Of a DNA stretch of 64,000 bases, positions 8,932 to 17,716 are shown piece by piece. The stretch lies in the NCBI RefSeq assembly GCF_011801145.1, contig NZ_CP046172.1, positions 4,526,001 to 4,590,000 on the forward strand. Reading direction: 5' to 3'. How positions within the stretch are numbered: position 1 is the first letter of the stretch; each line of letters begins with the position of its first letter. The notes beneath the pieces were generated by a model. That model was not told the DNA's origin, searched no databases, and saw nothing but the letters and a program-made list of their open reading frames with translations. Source of the DNA: Nocardia arthritidis. Lineage in GTDB: Bacteria > Actinomycetota > Actinomycetes > Mycobacteriales > Mycobacteriaceae. The translations under genes were made by a program, and so were the position numbers.

Positions 8932-9993
8932 CTACACAGACGCCCGGTTCTCGCCCATCGCGGTGAGCGCCCGCTCGACATCCGTCTCATCGTTGTAGAG
9001 GTGGAACGAGAACCGCAGCCCGCCGTTGCGCGCCGAGGCGATGATTCCGGACTGCTGCAATCGATCCGCGGCCTCGCCCGCGCCCGGCACCGCGACGATC
9101 GCCGAATTCTCCTGCACCGGTGCGTAACCCAGATTCACCAAACCGGTGCGGAAGCTGTCGGCCAGTGCGAGGTTGTGTGCGCCGATCTTCTCGACGCCGA
9201 TCTCCTCGATCAGGTCGAGTCCGCCGAGCGCGGCGTAGACGCCGATGAAGTCGGGGGTGCTGTCGAAGCGGCGGGTGGTTGCGGGCAGCGCCACCGGCCG
9301 GTAGAGCTCGGCCCACCGGTCCGCCGCGGCGAACCAGCCGGGTCCGAGCGGGCGGATCAGGTCGGCGGCCTCGGGCGCCGCGGCGAAGAAGGCGACGCTG
9401 CGCGCGCCGATCAGCCATTTGAAGGTGGCGCAGACCCAGTAGTCGGCGTCGCTGAAGCGCAGCGGGAACCAGCTGGCGGCCTGGGTGATATCGACGGCGA
9501 GCCGCGCCCCGTGCGCCAGGGTCGCCGCGCGCAGCCGCGCCAGATCGGTGACCCGGCCGTCGGCGGACTGCACGGCGCTCACCGCGACGAGCGCGGTCTC
9601 CGGCCGCACCTCGTCGGCCAGCCGCTCGAGCGGGACGACGCGCACCGCGAGATCCTGCCGGTGCACGAAAGGCATTGATACCGAGGAGAATTCGTTCTCC
9701 GCGAGCAGTACTTCCGCACCCGCGGGCAGCGCCGCCGCCACCGGTGCGAGCAGCGGGGCGACGCCGCTGCCGATGGCGATGTGGTCGGCGCTCGCGCCAT
9801 CGATGAGCCGGGCGAAGCCGTCGCGTATGCGATCCACGACGGTCTCGTCCGCCATCGGCGCGGTCCGGCCCGCCACCCATTCCGCGTGCAGCCGCTGTAC
9901 CGCGGCCAGCGAGCGCGCCGCGGGCAGTCCGTAGGAGGCGGTGTTGAGCCAGGTGGTTTCGGGGGAGAACTCGTGCGGAGCCAGCGAAGACAT
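8932..9993 (-). CDS. Class V aminotransferase / cysteine desulfurase-like PLP enzyme
   Basis: 353-residue PLP-dependent fold-type I enzyme. Seen: SGVAPLLAPVAAALPAG (phosphate-binding region), AVSAVQSADGRVTDL, the cofactor Asp in LAVDITQAASW and the Schiff-base lysine in CATFKWLIGA (about Lys192). It is shorter than SufS and lacks an obvious catalytic cysteine loop, so a transaminase or lyase of an amino compound is as likely as sulfur transfer. ATG 9993 was chosen because the conserved N-terminus begins there; extended frames upstream are non-homologous. It is divergent from an IclR regulator. Confidence 0.84.
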   Translation of the reverse strand: MSSLAPHEFSPETTWLNTASYGLPAARSLAAVQRLHAEWVAGRTAPMADETVVDRIRDGFARLIDGASADHIAIGSGVAPLLAPVAAALPAGAEVLLAENEFSSVSMPFVHRQDLAVRVVPLERLADEVRPETALVAVSAVQSADGRVTDLARLRAATLAHGARLAVDITQAASWFPLRFSDADYWVCATFKWLIGARSVAFFAAAPEAADLIRPLGPGWFAAADRWAELYRPVALPATTRRFDSTPDFIGVYAALGGLDLIEEIGVEKIGAHNLALADSFRTGLVNLGYAPVQENSAIVAVPGAGEAADRLQQSGIIASARNGGLRFSFHLYNDETDVERALTAMGENRASV

Positions 9994-10166
9994 GTCTTCA
10001 CCCTGCGCCGCCGGGCCGCCGCGCGTCCACAGCCAGTCTGCCGAAACTGGCATATATTCCGCCGATCCCGCTCGCAATAACTTGTTCCAATTCCACCGGT
10101 ATAGAAAAGTACGTAAGGCTGATCGAATACTTCTAAGCTGAGTGCGCGAGCGCGATGGAGGAACGG

Positions 10167-10970
10167 ATGACGGTCGAGACGATGCCACACCCGGAATCCG
10201 AGCGTGCCACACCACGACCGAATCAGCCGCCGGTCTCGATGATCGAACGAATGACGTTGATACTGGACGCATTCGACGCGCATACCCCGACGCTCACACT
10301 GCTCGGCCTATCCGAGCGCACCGGGCTGCCGCGTTCCACCGTGCATCGCATCCTCGACCAGATGATCCGCCTGCGCTGGCTCGCGCACGCCCCCGGCGGC
10401 TACCGGCTCGGTATGCGTCCCCTGGAACTGGGCGGACTCGCCGCCGACCACAATGAGATTCGCGACGCGGTCAGTCCGCTGCTGCACGACCTGAGCCAGC
10501 GCACCGGCATGGTCGGCCACCTCGGCGTGCTCGACGGCCGCGAGGTGCTGTACCTGGACAAGGTCGCGGGCCGCGCCGCCGCCGCGGTGCCGACCCGGCT
10601 CGGCGGCCGGATGCCCGCGCACTGCACCGCACTCGGCAAGGCGTTGCTCGCGGCGCTGGAGCCGAGCATCGTGGAAGCCTCGTTCCGCGAACGGCTTCCG
10701 CAGCTGACCGCCCGAACCATCGGGGAGACCGGCGAATTGCAGCGGGAGCTGGCGCGGATCAGGAGCAGGCAGGGCGTCGCGGTGGATGTCGAGGAGGCCA
10801 TTGCCGGAATCTCCTGTGTCGCCGTACCGATTCGCGGGCGCGGCGCCGCGGTGGCCGCGCTCTCGCTGACCACCCAATCCGGTCCGGCGCTCGACACCGC
10901 GAAGCTGGCCCGCATGCTCGCCGAGGTCGCGCACGAGGCGGGCGAGGCGCTGCTGCCGCGCAGGCGCTGA
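10167..10970 (+). CDS. IclR-family transcriptional regulator
   Basis: 267-residue regulator. The HTH lies at about residues 30-80 (GLSERTGLPRSTVHRILDQM) and an IclR effector domain follows (GMVGHLGVLDGREVLYLDKV, then LGKALLAAL and the C-terminal GISCVAVPI strand). The ATG at 10167 follows GGAGGAACGG; an in-frame start at 10155 would place that site inside the gene. The 173-bp gap to the divergent aminotransferase gene probably carries both promoters, and that enzyme is the likeliest target. Confidence 0.88.
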   Translation: MTVETMPHPESERATPRPNQPPVSMIERMTLILDAFDAHTPTLTLLGLSERTGLPRSTVHRILDQMIRLRWLAHAPGGYRLGMRPLELGGLAADHNEIRDAVSPLLHDLSQRTGMVGHLGVLDGREVLYLDKVAGRAAAAVPTRLGGRMPAHCTALGKALLAALEPSIVEASFRERLPQLTARTIGETGELQRELARIRSRQGVAVDVEEAIAGISCVAVPIRGRGAAVAALSLTTQSGPALDTAKLARMLAEVAHEAGEALLPRRR

Positions 10971-11019
10971 TCCCGCGGCATGCGAAGATCTCTCGATCGA
11001 GATTCGATCGGAGGGGTTG

Positions 11020-11526
11020 ATGGTGCTGACAGTGGCCGGCTTGCTGGTGGAGGGTGTCGTCGACGCGGCGCAGCTGCGACGGCTACCCGGGTCGCCCTGC
11101 GTTTCCGGCCGGGTGGCCCCGGGCGCCGAGGTGTTCAGCAAGGGCGCGGGTTTCGACGCCGACTGGGCGATCGCCACCCTCGACGGCTGGACGGTGCTCA
11201 CCAACTCCACCCTGCGCGGTATGGACAGCGAACAGGTGAGCCGCGACCTGTCCAGGGGCCGAAGGGTTTTCGCATTCGTCGCATACGGCGCGAACGCCAC
11301 CCACGGCTTCGCCTGGTTCGTCGACGGTGAGTTGTTGCGCGCCATCTTCTACGCCGATTTCGAACTCATCGGCGCCGAGGGCGGCCCGCTGCCCGAGGAG
11401 GCGATGCTCGCCGAACCCGGTGACGGCCGCTATGTGTTCGGCATGATGACGCTGCTCACCGGGGTGCGGCTCGGCGATCTGGTCGACGCGCCGTATCAGG
11501 TACTCGTGACAACACATCCGAATTGA
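11020..11526 (+). CDS. Conserved-looking hypothetical protein (possibly DUF6461-like)
   Basis: 168-residue soluble protein without signal peptide or membrane segment. The middle (DADWAIATLDGWTVLTNS ... RVFAFVAYGANATHGFAWF) and the end (GMMTLLTGVRLGDLVDAPY) recall the DUF6461 group of actinobacterial proteins, but the match is from memory and weak. ATG 11020 was chosen over the adjacent TTG 11017, with GAGGGG just upstream. It lies 49 bp after the IclR gene on the same strand and could share its transcript. Function unknown. Confidence 0.65.
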   Translation: MVLTVAGLLVEGVVDAAQLRRLPGSPCVSGRVAPGAEVFSKGAGFDADWAIATLDGWTVLTNSTLRGMDSEQVSRDLSRGRRVFAFVAYGANATHGFAWFVDGELLRAIFYADFELIGAEGGPLPEEAMLAEPGDGRYVFGMMTLLTGVRLGDLVDAPYQVLVTTHPN

Positions 11527-11721
11527 CGGTCGGCCGAACCATTTACGGTGGGGCCGCGGGCGTGTCCAGGAGTGTGCTGGGCAATTGCCCCGGACTTGCC
11601 CGAAGTGTGAGTGTTTCACTGCGAAGATTTTACGTTCGGCGGGTACCGCGTCGAATCTGCTGGTTTCCTGGACTGGTCAGGATGGATAGTCCGTGAGGTT
11701 GGTGAGCCGGAGTCGGGAGCG

Positions 11722-12651
11722 ATGCACCGGATACCGATACAACAGCGTCATTTTCGGTCTGGTTGGCTGTGGTCAGCGCTCGGTATCGTGCTCGTCGCCG
11801 CGGCGGTGGTGTGGCTCACCCGTTCCGAGCCGAACGCCTGCGATACCGGCGTGGTCGCCGACGTATCGGCCACCACGCGAATGCCGTTGCCCGTCACGGC
11901 ATTTCCGGATACACCGAGTACCGTGCCGGCCCCGGTGACAACGCCGCCGCCGGAACCGCAGCAGGTGGTCGCCGGTGAGGCCCGCTTCTACAATTTCACG
12001 CCGAACGTCGCGTGCTCCTTTCCCGGGCTGCCGCTCGACGGTTTCTACGTCGGCATGTCGACACCGGAATACGGGCGGGCCGAACCGTGCGGCGGCTACC
12101 TCGATATCCACGGCCCGCTCGGTGACGTCCGCGCCTTCATCGTCGATCGTTGCCCGGGATGTGCTCCGGGACAACTGGATTTGAGTATCGCCGCCTTCGA
12201 CCAGATCGCGAACCGGGCCGCGGGCGTCGCGAAGGTCACCTACGGGGTGGTGCGGGATCCGCAACCGCCGGAGGAGATCTCGTACGCGGTGAAGCCCGAC
12301 TCGTCGCCGCAGTGGTTCGCCGTGCTGCTCACCGGAACCGGAAATCCGTTGCGGGAGGTGGCTATCCGGACCGCGAGCGGCGGTGACTGGCGTCCGTTGA
12401 CCCACGGTATGGACAACTACTGGACCATCTCCCGCCCCGGTCCCGGACCGTTCGCGCTCCAGGTGACCGATATACACGGGCACCGGACCGAGGTGGCGGG
12501 CGTCACCCTCGACGCCGGCCTGCGGGTGACCGGCGCGCACCTGTACGACACGCCGCCGCCATCCATCCCGGTCGCGCCGCCGATCACCTCGCCGACGGCC
12601 CTCGCCGTGCCGCACCCGCCGTCCGTGGCCCGTTCGCCGAACTGTAAATGA
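11722..12651 (+). CDS. Secreted or anchored expansin-like (EXLX1/RlpA-type) cell-wall protein
   Basis: 309 residues: short cytoplasmic N-terminus, one membrane segment (about 15-33), a Thr/Pro-rich linker (about 50-80), then a double-psi beta-barrel domain with two Asp in VDRCPGC and GQLDLS (about 88-170), and a second beta domain (about 200-290) like the expansin D2/CBM63 module. Bacterial expansins loosen polysaccharide networks without hydrolysis. The aromatic-rich D2 (PQWFAVLL, DNYWTIS) supports glycan binding. The start at 11722 has GGGAGCG upstream and puts the anchor at the N-terminus. The Pro-rich tail may cross the wall. Confidence 0.82.
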   Translation: MHRIPIQQRHFRSGWLWSALGIVLVAAAVVWLTRSEPNACDTGVVADVSATTRMPLPVTAFPDTPSTVPAPVTTPPPEPQQVVAGEARFYNFTPNVACSFPGLPLDGFYVGMSTPEYGRAEPCGGYLDIHGPLGDVRAFIVDRCPGCAPGQLDLSIAAFDQIANRAAGVAKVTYGVVRDPQPPEEISYAVKPDSSPQWFAVLLTGTGNPLREVAIRTASGGDWRPLTHGMDNYWTISRPGPGPFALQVTDIHGHRTEVAGVTLDAGLRVTGAHLYDTPPPSIPVAPPITSPTALAVPHPPSVARSPNCK

Positions 12652-12667
12652 TGGGAATGTGTTGAAA

Positions 12668-14347
12668 TCAGCGCGGTTTCGCGGCCAGCGCGCGCCCGGC
12701 GGCGCGGCCGGAGAAGATGCAGCCGCCGAGGAAGGTGCCCTCCAGCGCGTTGTATCCGTGCACACCGCCGCCGCCGAAACCGGCGACCTCACCGGCGGCG
12801 TACAGCCCGGGCAGCGGCGTGCCGTCCGGACGCATCACCTGGGAGTCCAGATTGGTCTGCAGGCCGCCGAGTGTCTTGCGGGTCAACACATTCAGCCGCA
12901 CGGCGATGAGCGGGCCGTGCGCCGGATCCAGGATGCGATGCGGTTTGGCCACCCTGGCCGCCTTGTCGCCGAAGTACCTGCGGGCATTGTTGATCGCCAT
13001 CATCTGCGCATCCTTGGTGTACTTGTTCGCGACTTCCCGGTCCCTGGCGACGATTTGGCGTTCCAATACGTCGAGGCGCAGCTGTGGGCCCCTGGCGATC
13101 TTGTTCATGCCGGTGACCAGTTCGGCTAGGGTGTCGGCGACGACGAAATCGGCGCCGTGCCGCTTGAACGCCTCGACGGGTCCGGTGGCCCCCTTGGCGA
13201 ACCGGCTGGTGATGGCCAACTTCAGATCCTTGCCGGTGATATCCGGGTTCTGCTCGGAGCCCGATAGCGCGAACTCCTTCTCGATGATCGACTGGGTGAG
13301 CACGAACCAGGAGTAGTCGTGGCCGGCGGCCAGGATCTCCTTCATCGTCGCATTGGTGTCGAAACCCGGAAAACACGGTGCGGGCAAACGCTTTCCGTTC
13401 GCGTCGAACCACATCGACGACGGTCCGGGGATGATCCGGATGGCGTGATCGGGCCAGATCGGAGCCCAGTTCATGATGCCCTCGGTGTAATTCCACATGC
13501 GGTCCCGGTTCACGATCGCCGCGCCCGCGCTCTCCGAGATACCGAGCATCCGGCCGTCCACGTGCGCGGGAACGCCGGAAATCATGGTCCGCGGGCACGG
13601 CCCCAGCCGTTCGGTGGGCCAGTTGCGCCGGATGAGTTCGTGATTGTGCCCGATACCGCCCGAGGTGACGATCACCGCCTTGGCACGAAATTCGAACTCG
13701 CCGACCACATTCCGCGACGATGCCCGGCCGCGCGCCAGATCGGTCGGCTCCAGCACGCCGCCGCGCACCCCGACCACCGCGCCGTCCTCGACGATCAACT
13801 CGTCGACGCGATGCCGGAAAGCGAAGCGCACCAGCCCTTTTCGTTCACCCTCCAATACCGGTTCGGCGAATACCCGCACCACCTCGGGCCCGGTGCCCCA
13901 GGTCAGGTGGAAGCGCGGCACCGAATTGCCGTGCCCATCGGCGAAACCGCCGCCGCGCTCGGCCCAGCCGACCACCGGCGTCACCCGTAAACCCAACTCG
14001 TGCAGGTAATTCCACTTCTCGGTGGCGGCGAACCGGACGTATGCCTCGGCCCACCGGCGGGCCCACAGGTCCTCGCCCTCGTCGCGGTCGAATCCGGCCG
14101 ATCCGAGCCAGTCCTGCACGGCCAGCTCGTAGGAGTCCTTGATGCCGAGCCTGCGCTGCTCCGGGCTGTCGACGAAGAACAGCCCGCCGAGCGACCAGAA
14201 GGCTTGTCCGCCAAGGTTGTTGCGGTTCTCCTGGTCCAGCACGTGCACCGTGCGGCCGGCTTTGACGAGTTCGTGGGTCGCGACCAACCCGGCCAGCCCG
14301 GCGCCGACCACGAGAACGTCGGCCTCTCCTGTGAATTCAGCGGACAT
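12668..14347 (-). CDS. FAD-binding dehydrogenase (Rv0785/KstD-like flavoprotein)
   Basis: About 559 residues. The dinucleotide-binding loop VLVVGAGLAGLVATHEL is at the N-terminus. Seen also: NNLGGQAFWSLGGLFFVDSP, VTSGGIGHN and the terminal FAD-contacting GEVAGFGGGGVHGYNALE. It belongs to the fumarate reductase/3-ketosteroid dehydrogenase flavoprotein superfamily, closest in my recollection to M. tuberculosis Rv0785, whose substrate is not firmly known. The TetR stop overlaps an ATG at 14353 (ATGA), but AAGAAGG is correctly spaced for ATG 14347. It is co-transcribed behind its TetR regulator. Confidence 0.87.
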   Translation of the reverse strand: MSAEFTGEADVLVVGAGLAGLVATHELVKAGRTVHVLDQENRNNLGGQAFWSLGGLFFVDSPEQRRLGIKDSYELAVQDWLGSAGFDRDEGEDLWARRWAEAYVRFAATEKWNYLHELGLRVTPVVGWAERGGGFADGHGNSVPRFHLTWGTGPEVVRVFAEPVLEGERKGLVRFAFRHRVDELIVEDGAVVGVRGGVLEPTDLARGRASSRNVVGEFEFRAKAVIVTSGGIGHNHELIRRNWPTERLGPCPRTMISGVPAHVDGRMLGISESAGAAIVNRDRMWNYTEGIMNWAPIWPDHAIRIIPGPSSMWFDANGKRLPAPCFPGFDTNATMKEILAAGHDYSWFVLTQSIIEKEFALSGSEQNPDITGKDLKLAITSRFAKGATGPVEAFKRHGADFVVADTLAELVTGMNKIARGPQLRLDVLERQIVARDREVANKYTKDAQMMAINNARRYFGDKAARVAKPHRILDPAHGPLIAVRLNVLTRKTLGGLQTNLDSQVMRPDGTPLPGLYAAGEVAGFGGGGVHGYNALEGTFLGGCIFSGRAAGRALAAKPR

Positions 14348-14349
14348 GG

Positions 14350-14991
14350 TCATCCTTCTTGTGCGGTGCTGTATGCCAGCACGACGTGGTGGAAGAGTTC
14401 GATGCGCCGTTCGCGCACCGTGCGACTGCGCGGTTCCAGCAGCACCTGCACCGCGGTGCCGTCGTGCACCGCGACCAGCGCCTGCCCGAGCGCGACCGGA
14501 TCGGGGACGGCGCGGCCCCGGCCCGCGAGGGTGGCGACGACCGGCGGCATGAGCGCCTCCAGGATCGCGGCCTCGCGCGCCGCGACGACCCGGCGCAGCT
14601 CCGGATCGCGCAGCGCGTGCGCGGTGAATTCGGCGGTGATCCGGAACCATGCCTCGTCCACCGGCACCGCACCGGCCAGCCGCTCGATCATGACGCGCAG
14701 TTCGGTGACCCCGTCGGCGGCGATACCGTCCAGCGTCGTGCGCACATCGGCCAGGAGCTGCGCCGAGCGGTGCTCCCACATGGCGAGGAACAACTCGTCC
14801 AGCGAGCCGAAGTTCGAGTAGAACGCTCCTCGCGTGAAACCGGCCCGCTCACAGACCTTTTCGACGGTCGAGCGACCGAAGCCCTCGGCGGCGAACACCT
14901 CGTAGGCGGCGGCGAGCAGTCGATCGCGGGTCTGGGCGCGGCGGCGGGTGACCCGCTTGGGCGGGACACCGGATGCGGTGGCCGAAGCCAT
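14350..14991 (-). CDS. TetR-family regulator
   Basis: 213 residues. The N-terminal HTH has STVEKVCERAGFTRGAFYSN (about residues 40-60), followed by an all-helical ligand domain. ATG 14991 follows GAGGAGG. Two perfect GATACA-N4-TGTATC palindromes sit 20-52 bp upstream of the start, so autorepression is likely. The downstream flavoprotein gene overlaps its stop codon and is therefore co-regulated; the divergent alcohol dehydrogenase may be another target. Confidence 0.9.
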   Translation of the reverse strand: MASATASGVPPKRVTRRRAQTRDRLLAAAYEVFAAEGFGRSTVEKVCERAGFTRGAFYSNFGSLDELFLAMWEHRSAQLLADVRTTLDGIAADGVTELRVMIERLAGAVPVDEAWFRITAEFTAHALRDPELRRVVAAREAAILEALMPPVVATLAGRGRAVPDPVALGQALVAVHDGTAVQVLLEPRSRTVRERRIELFHHVVLAYSTAQEG

Positions 14992-15010
14992 GCGCACCTC
15001 CTCGGCTACG

Positions 15011-15043
15011 GATACATCTGTGTATCGGATACACGAATGTATC
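15011..15043. promoter_or_regulatory. Tandem TetR operators, GATACA-N4-TGTATC twice
   Basis: Two perfect inverted repeats, GATACATCTGTGTATC at 15011-15026 and GATACACGAATGTATC at 15028-15043, are separated by 1 bp (17-bp centre spacing). This is the expected layout for a pair of TetR dimers on a divergent promoter between the TetR gene and the zinc alcohol dehydrogenase. The six-base arms are identical while the spacers differ, which points to selection on the arms. Confidence 0.8.
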
Positions 15044-15186
15044 AGATGGCAGGCTGCCGCGCGGGTATGGTCTAACGCAGTCGCTGCCGTCGGATGCGGT
15101 ACGCCTCGCGGCGGCAGTGTTCGGGTTGTGGGCCGATGGGTGACGGAATATTTCGCAGCGGAGATAGGGGACCCGTGACCGGTGAG

Positions 15187-16185
15187 ATGACGGCATGGCG
15201 GGTGCGGCGGCCCGGGCCGATCGATTCGGGGCCGCTGGAGCGGGTGCGCGAACCCATACCCGCACCCGGCCCCGGCGAACTGCTCGTTCGCGTGCGAGCC
15301 TGCGGTGTGTGCCGCACCGATCTGCACGTCTCCGAGGGTGATCTGCCGGTGCACCGGGCCGGGGTCGTGCCGGGCCACGAGGTGGTCGGCGAGGTCGCCG
15401 GGCTCGGCGATGGCGCCGAGGGTTTCGCGGTGGGGGAGTGTGTCGGTATCGCGTGGCTCCGGCACACCTGCGGTAGCTGTCGCTATTGCCTGCGGGGCGC
15501 GGAAAACCTGTGCCCCCGTTCGCTTTACACCGGCTGGGATGCCGACGGCGGCTATGCCGAATTCGCCACCGTCCCAGCGGATTACGCACTGCCGCTGCCC
15601 GCGGGCTACACCGCCGCGCAGACCGCCCCGCTGCTGTGCGCCGGGATCATCGGCTATCGGGCGCTGCAACGCGCGGCCGTGCCCGAGGGCGGCAGGCTCG
15701 GCATCTACGGCTTCGGCGGCAGCGCCCATCTGGCCGCGCAGGTCGCGCTGGCCCGCGGTGCCGAGGTGCATGTCATGACCCGCGGTGCGGCCGCGCGCGA
15801 ACTGGCCGCGGGACTCGGCGCGGCAAGTGTGCAGGGCGCGGCGGATCGCCCACCCGTCCAACTGGATTCGGCGATCATGTTCGCGCCGGCCGGCGACCTC
15901 GTTCCGCCCGCGCTGGAGGCGCTCGATCGCGGCGGGGTGCTGGCGATAGCGGGAATTCATCTGAGTGACATCCCCGCGTTGAACTATCAACGGCACTTGT
16001 TCCAGGAGCGCGAAATTCGCTCCGTCACCGCGAATACCCGTGCCGACGCGCACGAATTCCTCGCGCTGGCGGCCGAATATCGCATTCAGGTGACGACGCA
16101 CGGGTATTCCCTCGATAAGGCGGATCGGGCGCTCGCCGATCTCGCGCACGGACGATTCACCGGCGCAGCGGTTCTCGTGCCGTAG
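15187..16185 (+). CDS. Zinc-dependent alcohol dehydrogenase (MDR family)
   Basis: 332-residue medium-chain dehydrogenase. Catalytic zinc ligands are seen in CGVCRTDLH and GHEVVGEV. The structural zinc site is [15 protein letters not shown]. The nucleotide-binding glycines are in [15 protein letters not shown]. It probably oxidises alcohols or reduces aldehydes with NAD(P). The start is either ATG 15187, giving [12 protein letters not shown] as in homologues, or GTG 15176, which has GGGGA upstream. Divergent from the TetR gene, with the twin operators nearer the TetR start. Confidence 0.87.
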   Translation: MTAWRVRRPGPIDSGPLERVREPIPAPGPGELLVRVRACGVCRTDLHVSEGDLPVHRAGVVPGHEVVGEVAGLGDGAEGFAVGECVGIAWLRHTCGSCRYCLRGAENLCPRSLYTGWDADGGYAEFATVPADYALPLPAGYTAAQTAPLLCAGIIGYRALQRAAVPEGGRLGIYGFGGSAHLAAQVALARGAEVHVMTRGAAARELAAGLGAASVQGAADRPPVQLDSAIMFAPAGDLVPPALEALDRGGVLAIAGIHLSDIPALNYQRHLFQEREIRSVTANTRADAHEFLALAAEYRIQVTTHGYSLDKADRALADLAHGRFTGAAVLVP

Positions 16186-16347
16186 CCCGAAATCGGCAGG
16201 ACACGATTCGGCGCTGAAGCCATATCACTTGGGTCCAGTTGCTCGACGGCCGCTCACCCCATTCCTATCCTCGCGGATATAGCCGCGTGCGGCTTGTCTC
16301 GACAAGCGGCGCGCGGCTTCTCACAACGGCGTGAGCGGGTGATCGCA

Positions 16348-17007
16348 ATGGGCAACCGGAAGGTAAACCTCTTCGAAAAGTGGCGTGCGGCAAGGGTATT
16401 GGCCATCCTGCTGCTCATCGGCGCGGCCGGGGCGACCGGTACGGCCGGGCGGGCCACGGCGGATCCCTGTGCGGCGGTGGATATCGTCGTCGCACGCGGT
16501 ACGTCCGAACCGGGCTGGCTGGGCGCGCAGGTCGGCGATCCGCTGTATGCGGCGCTGCGACAAGCGCTTCCGCTGGATTCCGCGGCCTATCCGGTGCGCT
16601 ATCCCGCCGATCTGCTCGTCGCCACCTCGGCGAGCGACGGCACCCGGGATATGACCGCGCACCTCGTCCAACAGGCGGCGATGTGCCCGGGACAGCGGTT
16701 CATCCTGGTGGGTTACTCGCAGGGCGCCGCGGTGACGGAGGGTGTGCTCGGCACCGGCATAGTCGCGCAGCTGCCCGGAACCTATGTGCTGCCACCCGAA
16801 TTGGCGCCGAGGATCGCGGCGGTGTTGCTCTTCGGCGATCCGCTGCGCGCCATCGGCTGGAATGTGCCCGCCGCATATCTGTCGCGGACCGCGGACTATT
16901 GCGCGGCGGGCGATCCGATATGCGGTGCGGGCGACGATCCGGCGGCGCATACGGAGTACGGCGGATTCGTCTGGGCGGCGGCCGTTTTCGCGGCGAGCCG
17001 GATCTGA
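16348..17007 (+). CDS. Cutinase-family secreted serine esterase
   Basis: 219 residues with an N-terminal signal sequence (hydrophobic about 15-32, then ATADPCAAVD as probable cleavage region). The nucleophile motif GYSQG is present, followed by LLFGDPLRAIGW and CAAGDPICGAG, the conserved disulfide and catalytic Asp region, and a C-terminal His in DPAAHTEYGGF. Culp-type cutinases of mycolate actinomycetes hydrolyse acyl esters or phospholipids outside the cell. ATG 16348 was preferred; GTG 16339 is in frame. Monocistronic by layout. Confidence 0.88.
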   Translation: MGNRKVNLFEKWRAARVLAILLLIGAAGATGTAGRATADPCAAVDIVVARGTSEPGWLGAQVGDPLYAALRQALPLDSAAYPVRYPADLLVATSASDGTRDMTAHLVQQAAMCPGQRFILVGYSQGAAVTEGVLGTGIVAQLPGTYVLPPELAPRIAAVLLFGDPLRAIGWNVPAAYLSRTADYCAAGDPICGAGDDPAAHTEYGGFVWAAAVFAASRI

Positions 17008-17207
17008 GATTCGGACCGGGAAATCCGGACGGCGGCGGGGTCCTCGGAAACGTGGATCCCGCCTTTGCTGTGCGAATGCCATAAATTATGCGAGGGAATC
17101 GAATCCGGATATCGCGCCCCGTGAGCATCGATCCGGCGAACTGACTCACCGGTTGTGGAAAGCCACTCGGCCAACATTTTCCCCTGAGCGCGTGCTAAGA
17201 ACTGCGA

Positions 17208-17423
17208 ATGTTCTCCGATTCCGACAAGGCCCAAGCCCTGGTGTTCCTGGACTTGCTGACCGCGCACGCGCGTACGCTGGCCCGGGATATCTACCAGGCG
17301 GAAAAGTGTTCGCGGATGGAGTATTCGCAGGCCCTGCGCTACGAGCTGGGCACGGTTCGCGCATGTATCGATCGAATTCACCGCAGGTTTCCGGAGACCG
17401 CGCAGCAGTCGGTGCCGGGTTGA
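17208..17423 (+). CDS. Small hypothetical helical protein (71 aa)
   Basis: 71-residue predicted all-helical soluble protein (KAQALVFLDLLTAHARTLAR then MEYSQALRYELGTVRACIDR). No family was recognised. Its stop is immediately adjacent to the convergent cold-shock gene's stop, leaving no spare intergenic DNA, which supports a real gene. No strong ribosome-binding site is visible before ATG 17208. Function unknown. Confidence 0.55.
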   Translation: MFSDSDKAQALVFLDLLTAHARTLARDIYQAEKCSRMEYSQALRYELGTVRACIDRIHRRFPETAQQSVPG

Positions 17424-17654
17424 TCAGAGCTTGCGGACCCAGGTCGCGACGAAGTCGAAGCTGTCCTGTTTGGCGGCGCGATAGCGAAAGCTCACCCGAT
17501 CGCCCGCCGCGAGCGCGCGGAAACCGGTGCCCTCGATATCGCTGTAATGCACGAAGGCGTCGCGGCCCGGCGGCAGCGCCGGGGAACTGATCGCACCCCA
17601 GCCTTTTTCGGATTTGAAGAACTTCACGACACCCTCGGCCGCCTGTTCGGTCAT
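17424..17654 (-). CDS. Cold-shock domain protein
   Basis: 76-residue single OB-fold protein binding single-stranded RNA/DNA. Seen: EGVVKFFKSEKGWGAI with RNP1 as KGWGAI rather than the usual KGFGFI, and RNP2 as DAFVHYSDI. It is slightly longer than typical 67-residue Csp proteins, ending FVATWVRKL. The changed RNP1 aromatics place it among the divergent actinobacterial cold-shock-like proteins, not the main CspA. Convergent with a 71-residue hypothetical gene. Confidence 0.88.
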   Translation of the reverse strand: MTEQAAEGVVKFFKSEKGWGAISSPALPPGRDAFVHYSDIEGTGFRALAAGDRVSFRYRAAKQDSFDFVATWVRKL

Positions 17655-17716
17655 TCCGGTGAGCCCCCTGGTCGTTCGGGCCCGGCGTCCGGATGCCGGG
17701 CCCGAACGACATTAGC

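Noticed and set aside
11527..11721. c-di-AMP riboswitch upstream of the expansin-like gene
   Set aside because: Such riboswitches precede some wall-hydrolase genes in actinobacteria, but I could not find the conserved core by eye.
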